From: Sorex araneus
Lineage: Eukaryota; Chordata; Mammalia; Eulipotyphla; Soricidae
Length of the DNA stretch: 64,000 bases
Direction: 5' to 3'
Assembly (NCBI RefSeq): GCF_027595985.1
Contig: NC_073302.1
Location: 393,504,403-393,568,402, forward strand
The notes beneath the pieces are model-generated. The model did not search any database, was not told the origin of the DNA, and worked only from the letters and a program-made list of their open reading frames with translations. Positions within the stretch are counted from its first letter, which is position 1. Each line of letters opens with the position of its first letter. The translations under genes were made by a program, and so were the position numbers. Of the stretch, positions 39,318 through 51,439 are shown piece after piece.

Positions 39318-39512
39318 GCAGGCTGGAGGGAAGGCTCAAGAACTAAAGCACATGATTTGCATGAAGGAACTCCAGCATTGATCCCCAGCACCACACGGTC
39401 TTCTGAGTACTGTTGGGAATGACCCCTGGGTACTGAGTTGGGAGTAGCCACTGAACATTGTGTGGTGTGGTTCAAAACAATAAATAAATAAATGATAAAT
39501 AAAATATAAGAG
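39318..39512 (+). mobile_element. tRNA-SINE, old type A
   Basis: 'ggctggagggaaggctcaag', 'ttgatccccagcaccaca' and the end 'caataaataaataaatg'. Confidence 0.75.
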
Positions 39513-40257
39513 ATCACAGTCAAAGATGAAGAAAACTTTATTTGCAGGACATTTTTTTTGTCTATGGAAATGAAGAAAGAACCTGTCACCTTGTCCTTTT
39601 GCACCTTTAGAAATATCTTTGCCAGTAGGAGGTCGTTAGCTGTTGCTGGAGGTGAAAGGGCCTACAAGGCTGGACATATTGCTTTAGAGAGTTTTTCCAG
39701 TCTCTATAAGCATGGACGTGTTTTCTTTTCTCTGTCCTTTTTCATCAGACAACCTCTAAGATTTTTTTTTTAAGACTCATTATATAATATGTTTTCTTTC
39801 TTATTTTAAAATTTATTTATTTTTTAATTAGTGAGTCACAGTGAGGGTACAGTTACAGATTTATACATTTTAGTGCTCATGTTTCCCTCATGCAAAGTTC
39901 GAGAACCTATCCCTTCACCAGTGCCCATTCTCCACCACAAATAAACCCAGCATCCCTCCAACCCCCCAATCCCATCTCCCCCTACCCCACTCTGCCACTG
40001 TGGCAGGGTATTCTCTTTTGTTCTCTCTCTCTAATTAGCTGTTGTGGTTTGCAATAAAGGTGTTGAGTGGCCATTGTGTTCAGTCTCTCATCTACATTCA
40101 GCAAGCATCACCCTTCCCCCATGTGGCCTTCAACCACATTTTACTTGCTGTTCCCTTCTCTATATGAGTTGCCCTCTCCCCAGAATGTGAGGCCAGATTC
40201 CAAGCCACAGAGTCAACCTCCTGGTACTTATTTCTACTATTCTTGGGTGTTAGTCTC

Positions 40258-41591
40258 CTACTCTGTTATTTTATATTCCACAGATGAGTGCAATCTTTCT
40301 ATGTCTGTCTCTTTCTGACTCATTTCACTTAGCATGATACTTTCCATGTTGATCCACTTATATGCAAAGTTCATGACTTCATCTTTTCTAATAGCTGCAT
40401 AGTATTCCATTGTATAGATGTACCAAAGTTTCTTCAACCAGTCATCTGTCCTAGGGCACTCGGGTTTTTTCCAGATTCTGGCTATTGTAAATAGCGCTGT
40501 GATGAACATATGAGTGTAGATGTCATTTCGACTATACTTTTTTGCTTCTCTGGAATATATTCCCAGAAGTGGTACTGCGGGGTCAAATGAGAACTCAATT
40601 TCTAATTTTTTGAGAATTGTCTATATTGTTTTCCAAAAGGGCTGAACCTGTCGGCATTCCCACCAGCAGTGTAGAAGGGTCCCTTTCTCCCCACATCCTC
40701 TCCAACAGCAGTTGCTTTTGTTCTTTTGGATGTGTGCTAGTCTCTGTGGTGTGAGGTGGTATCTCATGGTTGTTTTGATCTGCATATCGCTGATGATTAG
40801 TGATGTAGAGCACTTTTTCATGTGCCTTTTGGACATTCGTATCTCTTCCTTGGGAAAGTTTCTGTTCATCTCTTCGGCCCATTTTCTGATGTGGTTGGAT
40901 ATTTTTTTCTTGTAAAGTTCAACCAGTGGTTTATATACCATTGATATCAACCCCTTATCTGATGGGTGTTGGGTAAATATCCTTTCCCATTCTGTAGATT
41001 GTCTTTGTATTCTGGTCACTGTATCTTTTGTGGTGCAGAAGCTTTTTAGTTAAATGTAGTCCCATTTTTTGTCTCTGTTTCCACTTGGTTGGCCAGTTGC
41101 ATATCATCATTGAAGATACCTTTATCTTCAATATCGTGGAGGGTTTTGCCAACCTTGTCTTCAATGTACCCTATGGTTTGTGGTCTGATTTTGAGGTCTT
41201 TAATCCATTTTGATCTGACTTTTGTGCATGGTGTCAGGTCGAGGTCTAAGCCCAATCTTTTTGCATGTGTTGTCCAGTTGTGCCAGCACTATTTGTTAAA
41301 GAGACTTTCCTTGCTCCACTTCACATCTCTTGCTCCCTTATCAAAGATTAGATGATCATACATTTGGGGTTGTGTGTAGGGATATTCCACCCTGTTCCAT
41401 TGGTCTGCGGCTCTGCCTTTGTTCCAGTACCATTCTGTTTTAATTGTTACCGCTTTGTAGTAAAGTTTGAGGTTGGGGAGGGTGATGCCTCCCATCATCT
41501 TTTTCCCAAGAATTGTTTTAGCTATCCTTGGACATTTGTTGTTCCATATAAATTTTAGGATTGCTTGATTCGTTTCCTTGAAGACTGTCAT
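40258..41591 (-). pseudogene. L1 ORF2 remnants: post-RT and C-terminal Cys-rich region
   Basis: Several overlapping short frames together follow the ORF2p C-terminal third: [113 protein letters not shown] and IYTMEYYAAI. At least four frame changes are needed to follow it. Confidence 0.9.
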
Positions 41592-41599
41592 GGGTATCC

Positions 41600-42307
41600 T
41601 TATAGGGATCGCGTTGAATCTATATAATGCTTTGGGGGTATTGCCATTTTGACAATATTAATTCTCCCTATCCATGAACAGGGTATATGTTTCCATTTCA
41701 TCATGTCCTCTTTTATTTCATGGAGTAGCATTTTATGGTTTTCTTTGTAGAGGTCTTTTACTTCCGTGGTTAAGCTGATTCTGAGGTACTTGATTTTCTG
41801 GGGCACGATTGTGAATGGGATTGCTTTTTTCATGTCCCTTTCCTCTGCCTCATTTTTTGTATATAGGAAGGCCATGGATTTTTGGATATTGATTTTGTAG
41901 CCTGCAACTTTACTGTATAAGTCTATCGTTTCTAAGAGTTTCTTAGTAGAGGCTTTAGGCTTCTCTAGATATAGTATCATATCGTCTACAAATAGTGAGA
42001 GTTTGATTTCTTCCTTTCCTATCTGGATGCCTATAATCTCTTTTTCTTGTCTAACAGCTATCACAAGTACTTCCAGTGTGATATTGAAGAGAAGTGGTGA
42101 GAGTGGGCATCCTTGTCTTCTGCCTGATCTTAGAGGAAAGGCCCTCAGTTTTTTCCCATTGAGGATAATGCTTGCAGTAAGCTTGTGGTAGATGTCTTCG
42201 ACTATCTTGAGGAAAGTTCCTCCAAAACCCATTTTGGTGAGGGTTTTCCTCATGAACGGATGTTGGATCTTGTCAAATGCTTTCTCTGCATCTATTGATA
42301 TGATCAT
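41600..42307 (-). pseudogene. L1 ORF2 fragment: reverse transcriptase core
   Basis: 235 residues beginning [17 protein letters not shown]. It carries [12 protein letters not shown] and the catalytic FVDDM box, where most L1s have [23 protein letters not shown] follows, after which the frame is lost. Confidence 0.93.
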
Positions 42308-42357
42308 ATGGTTTTATCTTTACTTTTGTTGATATGATGGATTATGTTGATTGGTTT

Positions 42358-42804
42358 TCAAATGTTAAACCATCCTTGCATCCCTGGGATGAATCCCACT
42401 TGGTCATGGTGTATGATCTTTTTGATGAGTTGCTGGATCCTATTTGCTAATATTTTGTTGAGGTTCTTCACATCGGTGTTCATCAGGGATATTGGTCTAT
42501 AATTTTCTTTCTTACTGGTGTCTTTGTTTGCTTTTGGTATTAGGGAGATGTGTGCTTCATAGAAACTGTTTGGGAGAGTTCCTGTTTTTTCAATTTCCTG
42601 GAAAAGCTTGAGGAGAACTGGCAACAGGTCTTCTTTAAATGTTTGGAAGAATTTGCCAGTGAATCCATCTGGACCTAGGCTTTTGTTTTTGGGGAGATTT
42701 TTGATTACAGTTTCAATTTCCTTAATATTAATGGGTCTATTCAGGTATTCCAAGTCTTCTTTGTTCAGTCTTGGGAGATTGTAGTAATCAAGGAATTCAG
42801 CCAT
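42358..42804 (-). pseudogene. L1 ORF2 fragment: start of reverse transcriptase
   Basis: 148 residues with the RT N-terminal blocks: [38 protein letters not shown] and [17 protein letters not shown]. It is in a different frame from the neighbouring ORF2 pieces, so indels separate them. Confidence 0.93.
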
Positions 42805-42901
42805 TTCTTTTAGGTTCTCTTGTTTCGTGGCATACAGGCTTTCGAAGTAGTCTCTTACGATCCTTTGAATTTCATTGGTTTCTGTTGTGATGTCCCCCTT
42901 T

Positions 42902-44086
42902 TCATTTCTGATTCGGTTTATTAGGGTTCTCTCTCTCTCTCTCTCTTTTCGTGATTCTTGCTAGTGGTTTGTCAATCTTGTTTATTTTCTCAAAGAACCA
43001 GCTCTTGGTCTCATTGACCTTTCGGATTGTTTTCTGTGTTTCCATGTTGTTAATTTCTGCTCTAATTTTTATTATTTCTTTCCTTTGTTCTGGTTTGGGT
43101 TCCCTTTTCTGGTCCTTTGCTAAGGCCTTGAGCTGTGAAGTCAAAATATCTATGTAGGCCCTTTCTTCCTTCCTAAGGAATGCTTGCAGAGCTATAAATT
43201 TTCCCCTTAACACAGCTTTAGCTGCATCCCATAGGTTTTGGTAGCTTGTGTCTTCATTCTCATTTGTTTCGAGGTATCTCTTGATTTCTTCCTTGAATTC
43301 CTTCCTGACCCACTTATTGTTCAACATTGAGCTGTTTAATTTCCAGCTGTTTGTTTTGATTCTCTGCATCTGTGTGTGATTAACTTCTATCTTCAGTGCA
43401 TCGTGGTCTGAGAAGATAGTTGATACAGTTTCTGTTTTTCTGATTTTATTGAGGTATGTTTTGTGGCCCAGTATATGGTCTATTTTGGAGAATGTTCCAT
43501 GTGCACTGGAAAAGAATGTGTATTCTTTCTTTTTGGGGTGTAAAGCCCTGTATAGGTCTACTAGGCCTCTCTCTTCTATTTCTTCCTTCAGAGTCCGTGT
43601 TTCCTTGCTGCGTTTTGTTCTTGTCGATCTATCCAGAGGTGATAGGGCAGTGTTGAAGTCTCCGACTACTATTGTGCTGCTAGTAATGTCCTCCTTAAAG
43701 TCTGTTAGGAGTTGTTTTAAGTATTTAGCTGGTCTCTCATTAGGTGCATATATGTTTAAGAGTGTGATTTCTTCCTGTTGCACATACCCCTTGATAAATA
43801 GGAAGTGACCTTCATTGTCCCTCCTAATCTTTTTCAACCTGAAATCTATGTTTTTAGATACTAGTATTGCCACCCCAGCTTTTTTGAAGGAGTTGTTTAC
43901 TTGTAGGATGGTTTTCCACCCTTTGACTTTGAGTCTGTGTTTGCCCTGACTGTTCAGGTGTGTTTCTTGCAGGCAGCAGAATGTTGGGTTTAGTTTCCAA
44001 ATCCATTTTGCCACTCTATGTCTCTTAATTGGTGCATTTAGGCCATTGACATTGAGAGAGATTATTGTCATGGGGTTTTGTGTCAT
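42902..44086 (-). pseudogene. L1 ORF2 5' part: endonuclease domain
   Basis: 394 residues open from the ORF2 ATG. The AP-endonuclease-like domain covers about residues 1-235 (N at SLNVNGLN, E in QETHL, DFN, SDHDAL), followed by the linker before RT. The frame ends in a CT-rich stretch (42929-42946) read as KRERERE. This is part of the L1 and is broken downstream, so it is not a host gene. Confidence 0.93.
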
Positions 44087-44380
44087 CTTCCTGTGGGGTT
44101 TGTTGTTCTTGTGGGGTTCTTCCTTGACTTACAATAGCCCCTTTAGTCCTTCTTTTAAGTTTGGTTTTGAGTCTATGAAGTTCCTGAGCTGTTGTTTATC
44201 CGAGAAATATTGTATGGTTTCTAAGATATTTTTATGGCAATAGTTTTATCTGTTCAATCATTGAGGCCTTACTGTCTAGTACTTTATGTGTGCTAGAGGA
44301 CTGAACAAAGGAAATAAGAGGAAGAAATGTAGGAACCACCCCTTGAACATTAACTAGGAAATTAATGAAATTCTTAAGAA

Positions 44381-44641
44381 TGTATCGCTGTATCACTGGC
44401 ATCCCATTGTTCATCGATTTACTAGAGTGGGCACCAGTCACGTCTCCATTTGTCCCAGCCCTGAGATTTTAACACCCTCTCCTTACTTGTCTTTCCCAAT
44501 TATTGGAGGCTCTTTCAGGGTCAGGAGAATGAGATCTGTTATTGTTACTGTTTTTAGCATATCAAATATGCCATAGGGAGCTTGCAAGCTCCGCCATGCA
44601 GGCGGGATACTTCTGGTAGCTTGCTGGGCTCTCTGAGAGGC
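44381..44641 (-). mobile_element. SINE type B, long sub-type
   Basis: Reversed tail 'tgtatcgctgtatcactggc', then 'cacgtctccatttgtcccag', then the extra ~90-bp block 'gagattttaacaccctctcc..ctctttcagggtcaggag'. The normal 'gttactgtttttagcatatc' follows, and the copy stops at 'ctctgagagg' before the tRNA head. It shares the extra block with the copy at 13.5 kb. Confidence 0.9.
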
Positions 44642-44678
44642 ATATATATATATATTTATATATATATATATATATATT
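44642..44678. repeat. (TA)n microsatellite
   Basis: atatat units that replace the missing SINE head. Confidence 0.95.
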
Positions 44679-46535
44679 GTCCTCTATGATTTTATGAAAA
44701 AGGGTGGGGAGTGTCTTATGAGTGTCCAGGAAGATGTTCACTCATGTGTGAGGCTTGGCTCAAATGTGTGGAAAGCGGCCTGGAGCATGGTGGCGGTTGG
44801 GTAGTGGAAGTCAGATGCCAGGGTTGGGAATGTAGAAGATATAATATTCCATGGTGCTTAAATATCATCACAACCCTCTAAAGGAACCTGATATATTTGG
44901 GTTTTATACTTCAAAGCTATCCTCTGTCAAATGAAAAGTATTTGAAAGTGAAGTAGATTTCTTGTATATGATATTCAATACAAACTACAGGCTTAATTTA
45001 TTTAGAATATATGATATTCATTTGTTATCTTTAAATGAATAATTCCTTTAAAATAGTGACCTGGCAACACCACCTCACCTCCCCATATAGGCCTCACATC
45101 TGAAATTCTGATGGGAGTCAAAGGGTGTCCTGTTCTGAATGCTGGGCTCGCCTATCATGGTCAGGGAAAGTCACTTTCAGGGCTAGTAGGAGGGAAAATA
45201 AGAGGTTTGATTTTGACTACCTTGTCTTCTGTCTTATTATCTACAATATTCACAGCCTTCACTTATGAGCTAGACACTTCTGCATCATAATTACTCACAG
45301 AAAATGATGTGATTATTGGTTACAGAGACTGCAGGACAATTTAAGTAACTATTTGCTCACAGGTTTATTTTGTAAAGGTCTGCAAACATATTGTAGAAGA
45401 TAAAGACTTTGCTTTAATTACTGGAACTAAATATGGTCACCTGGACACAGGTCATCTAGCAAAGGCGGGAATCTCTTATGTTCAGATTCACTTAGAATTT
45501 GAAAATATTCTTCTTACATAGCTATCTTTTCCATTCCATTTTTATTTCAGAGTAATTTCTGTGGAGTGGGAAAGGTGTTGGTTGTTCTTTCATAGTTTTA
45601 TTTGGGTTTTGACTATTTTCACAATAATCTGTGTTTTCCACTTAAAACTGTTCGACAACTATGGAAAGAAGTGGAGATGGTTTGTGAATATGGTATCCAA
45701 GGGTTAGAACATTATACATTTTTGATCAACTGTTTTTGACTAATTGCACTATAGAATCTCTGGTTTTGAAGAGAGCCTAATATTTGGTTGCTGGTCACAG
45801 CTGGACCTGAGGGTCAGCAGGCATTAGCTTTAAATGGACCTCTCCATTTCTGATTGTTGCTGCTAGACTGGTCAGTTTTTAATACTTTTCTTCAAATCAT
45901 TTCAATCTTGTGCTGGAAGCATTTCTTTTGTTGGCTTTTGGAGGTACGATTGTCCTTCTTGAATTCCCAACAGGACAAATTTTTTGAAGCAAAAGCAATA
46001 GCATTTTTTTGAGGTGGCAATTGAAATGAATGTAAAAGTCCTTTTTCAAAGCTTCTCTTGATGGTGTATGATTGAGGAAGATATTTGCAAGAACTTTATA
46101 ACAAAAAGAGAAAGGTGAAAAACAAACTATCTTTCCCCTTAGATTTTTATGCTGCCCACACATGCCTATATACAAACAGTGGTGGCTATTTCTTTAGTTT
46201 CTTTCTAAAATTATCTTCCTGTGAATTTAGTAAATAGCACTCAAAAAGTCCGATGTGATAATTGCTGTGTAAAATGAAGTATACATTCAAGTGGAGTAGT
46301 TGGAGCTGTCTGAGCAGGTTTGGCAGGTATATATTTTAGTAGTGTACATACCTTACAACTAGTAAGTCTAAAAAAAAATCATTCTTTGGGGGGGGCATTC
46401 ATTCACAGTTGGACAGGTCCCAAATAAGAAATAGGTATTTAATGGCTTGAAGGGATGCTTATTTAAGGTTTACATATGCATGCACCAGGGAACTAGCCAG
46501 TCATGTGCCATTGCTGGACCAGAGATTTTAATTTA

Positions 46536-46700
46536 TTTCTGGGGGCAACATCTAGCAGTGCTCAGGGCTTACTCCCAGCTTCATGGCCAGTGATCACACT
46601 TGGCTGTGCTTGTGGGACCATACGGTGTACTGTAGATAAAATCCCGATCAGCTGCATACAAGGCAAGCACCCTACACACTATACTATTGTTCTGGCCCCC
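46536..46700 (-). mobile_element. tRNA-SINE, type A
   Basis: 'gggggcaacatctagcagtg', 'gtgggaccatacggtgtact' and the head 'gcatacaaggcaagcaccct', reversed. Confidence 0.88.
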
Positions 46701-46807
46701 AGATCATATATTTTATTGGAAACCATGATACTTAGTTTCTTAAGTTTTAGATAACACTGATAAGGGACTAGGCTTACTGTTCGGTATAGAGGGGTACTGA
46801 GGCACTT

Positions 46808-46826
46808 GGGGATATATATATATATA
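46808..46826. repeat. (TA)n tract
   Basis: Short tatatatata run. Confidence 0.8.
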
Positions 46827-47457
46827 TTCTCTTTTATTAAATAATAAAAAACCTTGATATAATACACTGTCTTTACAGTTTGTTCTTATCATATAAGGGA
46901 TGAATCATAAACTATGTAAATGTGCTCATAAGCTATTTTTACGATTACTATTCTGTGACTTCCACATATCATTTCATTTAATTTAACCCATAATAATAAT
47001 CTGGGTTCTTATTTACATTTGACAGATGAAGGAAATAAGCATGAAAGAGGTTGAGCAAAATGAATATTAAGTAAAAGATGGACTCAGTTTCCTTACTACA
47101 CATTTACTAAATCATCTAAGAAGGAACATAGTTATATAATTTTAACTTAGTAACTGATTTCCCAGACTTTATCTGAGACCCCATGCCCATAACCCAGTCT
47201 CCATATTTCTGCAAGAATAGTATTAAAACCTAATTTTCCAGATCAAAACTTTTCAGTGGGTTAACTCTCATGAAAAATAGCCAAAACCTATGAACACAGC
47301 GTTTGAAGTTTGGTAATATGGTCACTTTTATTCTCTAAAAAATGTTGAACTACGTCCTCCTTTTCTTTCTCCCCGACACCCTATCACCATTCCTGTCCAG
47401 AGGTTATCCTTCTTACTGGATAAATTTCCTTGACTCATTCACTTATCAAGTACCTAA

Positions 47458-47465
<8 letters not shown>

Positions 47466-47493
<28 letters not shown>

Positions 47494-47657
47494 GTTTTTG
47501 GGTCACACCTGGCGATGCACAGGGGTTACTCCTGACTCTGCACTCAGGAATTACTCCTGGCGGTGCTCAGGGGACCATATGGGATGCTGGGATTTGAACC
47601 CAGGTCGGCCGCGTGCAAGGCAAACGCCCTACCCGCTATGCTATCACTCCAGCCCCC
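47466..47657 (-). mobile_element. tRNA-SINE, type A, young with TSD
   Basis: A nearly undecayed copy with a T-run of about 27, then 'gtttttgggtcacacctggc', 'gtgctcaggggaccatatgg' and the head 'gcaaggcaaacgccctaccc'. Perfect 18-bp duplications 'aagtacctaatagctttt' lie at 47448-47465 and 47658-47675. It is in the GRM3 sense orientation. Confidence 0.97.
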
Positions 47658-48269
47658 AAGTACCTAATAGCTTTTAAGGCTAAAAGAGTTGGCAATATGT
47701 CAAGATCCTTGTCTCCATGAAAAATATCTTATATGACAAATCAAGAAATAACTTCAAGTTGTTATTAGTACTGTGACAAAAATAAAAGCATGTAATGAAG
47801 AATGTTCACTGGTCATGGTTCGGAGGATTCTCTAGACAGGATGACCAAGGAGGGCTTTATTAGGGGAGTAATAGTTAAGGTGAGATTCATGATAAGGAGT
47901 CAGCCTTGTAAACATCTAGAATAAGACTATTCCAGATGCAATGCATGAATTGTCAGATAGTCACAAAGAAAGTCAGTGTGATTTGTGCATAGAAAACAAG
48001 GTGAAAGTGATATAAAATGCAAACTTGGAGAGGCAAAGAATACAATCAAAATCATATGGACTTTGGTAATGTGTTCATCAGTGAAAAGTGCTTGGAGTAT
48101 ATTATTATTACGTTTATATTTTCAACAGGTCACTCTGATTATTATGTACAGAGAATAATCTCTAAATGGAGATTAAAAAAATTCACCAAACTGATGTTTC
48201 AGGGGTTGAAGAAATAGATGTGAATGATCAACAGAGGAGAAATATATGGTAAGATGTGGTAAAACTTAG

Positions 48270-48345
48270 AGTATATATATTTTATATAAAGTATATAAGA
48301 TATAATATATATAAAATATATATTTTATATTTTAAGTATAAATAT
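48270..48345. repeat. AT-rich low-complexity tract
   Basis: tatata, ttttat and aaaata mixtures. Confidence 0.85.
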
Positions 48346-48353
48346 GAAATGTC

Positions 48354-48612
48354 AATGTCACTGTCACTGTCACCCGATTATTCATCGATTTGCTTGATTT
48401 GCTCGAGCAGGCACCAGTAACGTCTCCATTGTGAGACTTGTTGTTACTGTTTTTGGCATATTGAATACGCCATGGGGAGTTTGCCAGCCTCTGCTGTGCA
48501 GGCGAGGTACTCTTGGTAGCTTGCTGGGCTCTCCGAGAGGGGTGGAGGAATGGAACCTGGGTCAGCCACGTGCAAGGCGACCGCCCTACCCGCTGCGCTA
48601 TTGCTCCAGCCC
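48354..48612 (-). mobile_element. tRNA-SINE, type B, full length
   Basis: Tail 'tgtcactgtcactgtcaccc', body 'acgtctccattgtgagactt', 'tttggcatattgaatacgcc' and head 'gctattgctccagccc', reversed. Confidence 0.95.
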
Positions 48613-48799
48613 AAAATTTAATTCTAATAAATAAAAAAAAATTATAGGGTCATGTATATCCCTTTACCTACTTTCAACACTCAGTTCTTGTCCAGAGTGA
48701 TCATTTCCAACTATTATTGCCATACTTGTCCTGTCTCTATCTTAACTACCCTTCGCTCCCCAGAGAATTGTAGATTCCAACCACTGAGCAGTACAACCA

Positions 48800-48850
48800 T
48801 ATAACCTTTAAGTATCTGTATTGCAAACTATTATGCCCAAAAGAAGAAAG

Positions 48851-48895
<45 letters not shown>

Positions 48896-49085
48896 AGAGA
48901 GAGAGAAGTGCTTGTGCTTGCCATAGAGGCAGGCTAGGTGCAGAGTTGAGGGTATGGAAGGGAAATTGGGGATCTTGGTGCTGGGAAATGTACATTGATA
49001 GATAGATGTAACATTTCATGATTTAAACCCAATCATTAACAGTTCTGTGATGGTCTATCTCATGGTGATTCAATGAAAAAATTTA
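48800..49085 (+). mobile_element. L1 3' UTR end
   Basis: 'gtattgcaaactattatgcc', an expanded GA tract, 'gccatagaggcagg', 'tctatctcatggtgattcaa' and an A-rich end parallel the other L1 3' ends. No coding part. Confidence 0.8.
48841..48907. repeat. (GA)n/(GAAA)n microsatellite in an L1 3' UTR
   Basis: A run of gaga units with scattered gaaa. Confidence 0.95.
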
Positions 49086-49093
49086 TATATATA

Positions 49094-49262
49094 GGGCCAG
49101 AGTGATAAACAGATTGAGAGCATGTTGTACATAATGGAGGCCTGGATTCCATCCCCAGAACTGTGTGATTCCCCAAGCACCACTAGGACTGACCCCCTAA
49201 GCACAGCTTGGGAGTAGACCTTGAGAACAGCTTGGCATAACCGAAAAAAAACACAAAAATTT
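49094..49262 (+). mobile_element. tRNA-SINE, old
   Basis: 'gggccagagtgataaacaga', 'ttccatccccagaactgtgt', 'cataaccgaaaaaaaacac'. Confidence 0.75.
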
Positions 49263-49915
49263 TAAAAGTGAATTATTGATATAATTATTGGATAATAAAT
49301 TATTATCCAATATTTGGATAATAATTATCTTAAATCTATCTTTGACCTATATCTTGATATTTCTATTTACTTTGAGTTCTACCTACATGCTTTAATTTTA
49401 GCATTACCGTAACAGCCAGTTTATTTTCCTCTAAGAACTTCCTTCTCCAATTTCTAAATATTGGAATAACTCAGAGTCCACTTCCGTGCAATTTTTTCCC
49501 ACTACCATTTTCTAATTGATCTTATCCTTTTCTGTCCATTTAAATATGCCAACAATCTAATTTAGGAATGACAGATGAAATAGACTCTAAAATCTTACTT
49601 CTTACAAGGCTATATATTCTTGAGGTTGAAATCAATGTCTGTTTTCCATCAGCACATTAAAAAAATGCTTGACAGTAAGCACCAACAAATGTTTGTTGCA
49701 AAGCAGAATCGCTGATATTCTTTTCAGGAGCATCACACTTTTTTTCCAGGCTAATTAGCAAATGCTTCTGTCTTTTCTGGAGAGTACATACCTTAAATAT
49801 ATTTTGTTTTTCCTTGTTCAGTTCAAACATAGTCTTTACTATGAAACAGCTCGAAGTGACACTATCAATTATGTTCCTCATAAAACTTAACCTGACCGTT
49901 TCTTGGGAGAAAAGG

Positions 49916-50054
49916 GGGAGCATGCTCAGAAGTACTCAGACGTTACTTTTGGCTCTGTGTTCAAGAATCACTCTGGCAGTTCTCAGGGGATCAGCTGGTG
50001 CCTGGGTTCGACTGAAAGCATGTGCTCAATCTATTTAACTGTCTCTCTAGTCCT
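49916..50054 (-). mobile_element. tRNA-SINE, type A, old
   Basis: 'gctcagaagtactcagacgt', 'aagaatcactctggcagttc' and a decayed head ending 'tctctctagtcct'. Confidence 0.75.
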
Positions 50055-50079
50055 CTTACTTTTTTTTGGTCATTTTCAG

Positions 50080-50198
50080 CTACCCATGGCATATTTAATA
50101 TGCCAAAAACAGTAAAAAGTCTCACAATGGGGATGTTACTGGTGCCCGCTCGAGCAAATCAGTGAATAACGGGACAACAATGCTGCAGTGCTGCTGGT
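50080..50198 (+). mobile_element. SINE type B, 3' half
   Basis: It starts within 'ctacccatggcatatttaat' and carries 'tctcacaatggggatgttac', 'gcccgctcgagcaaatcag' and the tail 'gctgcagtgctgctgg'. The tRNA head is absent. Confidence 0.9.
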
Positions 50199-50348
50199 AA
50201 TTTCCAATTATGCTCAGGCATACTCAGAAGTCCTTGGAAATGTTACACCTGGTTCTGCACTTAGGGATTATTGGTAGAAGATTCAGAGAACCATATGAGA
50301 TTCCAGTGATTGAATCCTGGTTGGCCACATGCAAGGCTCAGGCCCCAC
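50199..50348 (-). mobile_element. tRNA-SINE, type A, old
   Basis: 'atgctcaggcatactcagaa', 'gagaaccatatgagattcca' and 'ttggccacatgcaaggctc', reversed. It directly abuts the preceding SINE. Confidence 0.75.
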
Positions 50349-51439
50349 TTTGACCTTTCTTAATGTGCTTAACCTTGGATTCATTGATGCGTAAATAATA
50401 GAAACAAACAACGTTAGTGCTGAACAGAGTTGTGATAAAAACCCAAGTCTTTCTCCACACTGCCCCAGCCTGGAGTCTTTGCACTATACAGAAATATTTC
50501 AACCTGTTTTGTTCTTTTCTAAATTAAGGCATAGTAGGAATAGACTGTGAGGCATTTTAGTTTGTAAAGAGATTTGATTACCTGCAGAGAGACATCTGAT
50601 CAGAATAGGAGAGTTGGAGTCTGTGAGTGTTGTTCTGATATAATTACTCATAGCGTTACCTATCACTCTCAGAAATATCTGATCCATCAGTACACTATAT
50701 ATTCATACAACATGTAGAACAGCAAAGCCATTGACAACTTTCAAAATGCTCTGTGTACTAAAAACAAAAAGGAGAGAACAGTAACATGGAATCGTGTATA
50801 ATAAAAATAATTTCCCCAGGCTCTGCATTTGTATGTACAATGGTAGGAATTTGACTATCATATACCCCTTGGCATAAAAGAATGAGAGGCTATTTTCTTA
50901 AGATAAATTTTGCTTCTTATAACCTATAATGTATTGGGCTAGAGAACACAGCTCAAAATTAAACATATCAATTCAAGATGATCTCTCACAGGGTGTTAAG
51001 AATAAGACCAAAGGGGTCCAGTGGCTCTTGTATATAACTTGAGATGTCTCAAAGATGAGTTCCCATATAGACCTCAGCTCCCTAACTGGTCTTGTCCTCT
51101 TGAGACTCCTGAAACATTTTTCTGATGAGAAGGCAAGCACCAATAAGCAAATACATGTTTTGTCCAGCAGATGGTGTGTTTGCAGTAAGTTTTCTCCATC
51201 CTCCCTATATACCTCTCCCCCGGGACTCCCCCAAATCAACCACCAGGTTTCTGATAGAACCTACTATGTTCAAAGTGACAAACAGCTCTACTAAAATATG
51301 ATACAAAGTTTTGAGAAAGATCAGCAATACATCCTAAATAAATAAATCCATGTTCACGGATTTCAAGAACTGCCTCTAAAAATGTCTATAAATTAATAGA
51401 CCATAATATGATGAAAAACCCAGCTGACATCAAAGAAAC

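Larger units (their letters stand above)
39802..44243 (-). mobile_element. L1 element, 4.4 kb, with end of ORF1 and broken ORF2
   Basis: The minus strand holds, in order: the last ~30 residues of ORF1p (TIQYFSDKQQ.. to a stop near 44154), a short linker, ORF2 from ATG at 44086, and the 3' UTR ending at 39802. ORF2p shows the endonuclease start ([32 protein letters not shown]), reverse transcriptase blocks ([35 protein letters not shown]) and the Cys-rich C-terminus. ORF2 is split over several frames by indels and stops. The 5' UTR and most of ORF1 are absent. It lies in the same orientation as GRM3. It is a dead copy, with no target duplication identified. Confidence 0.97.
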
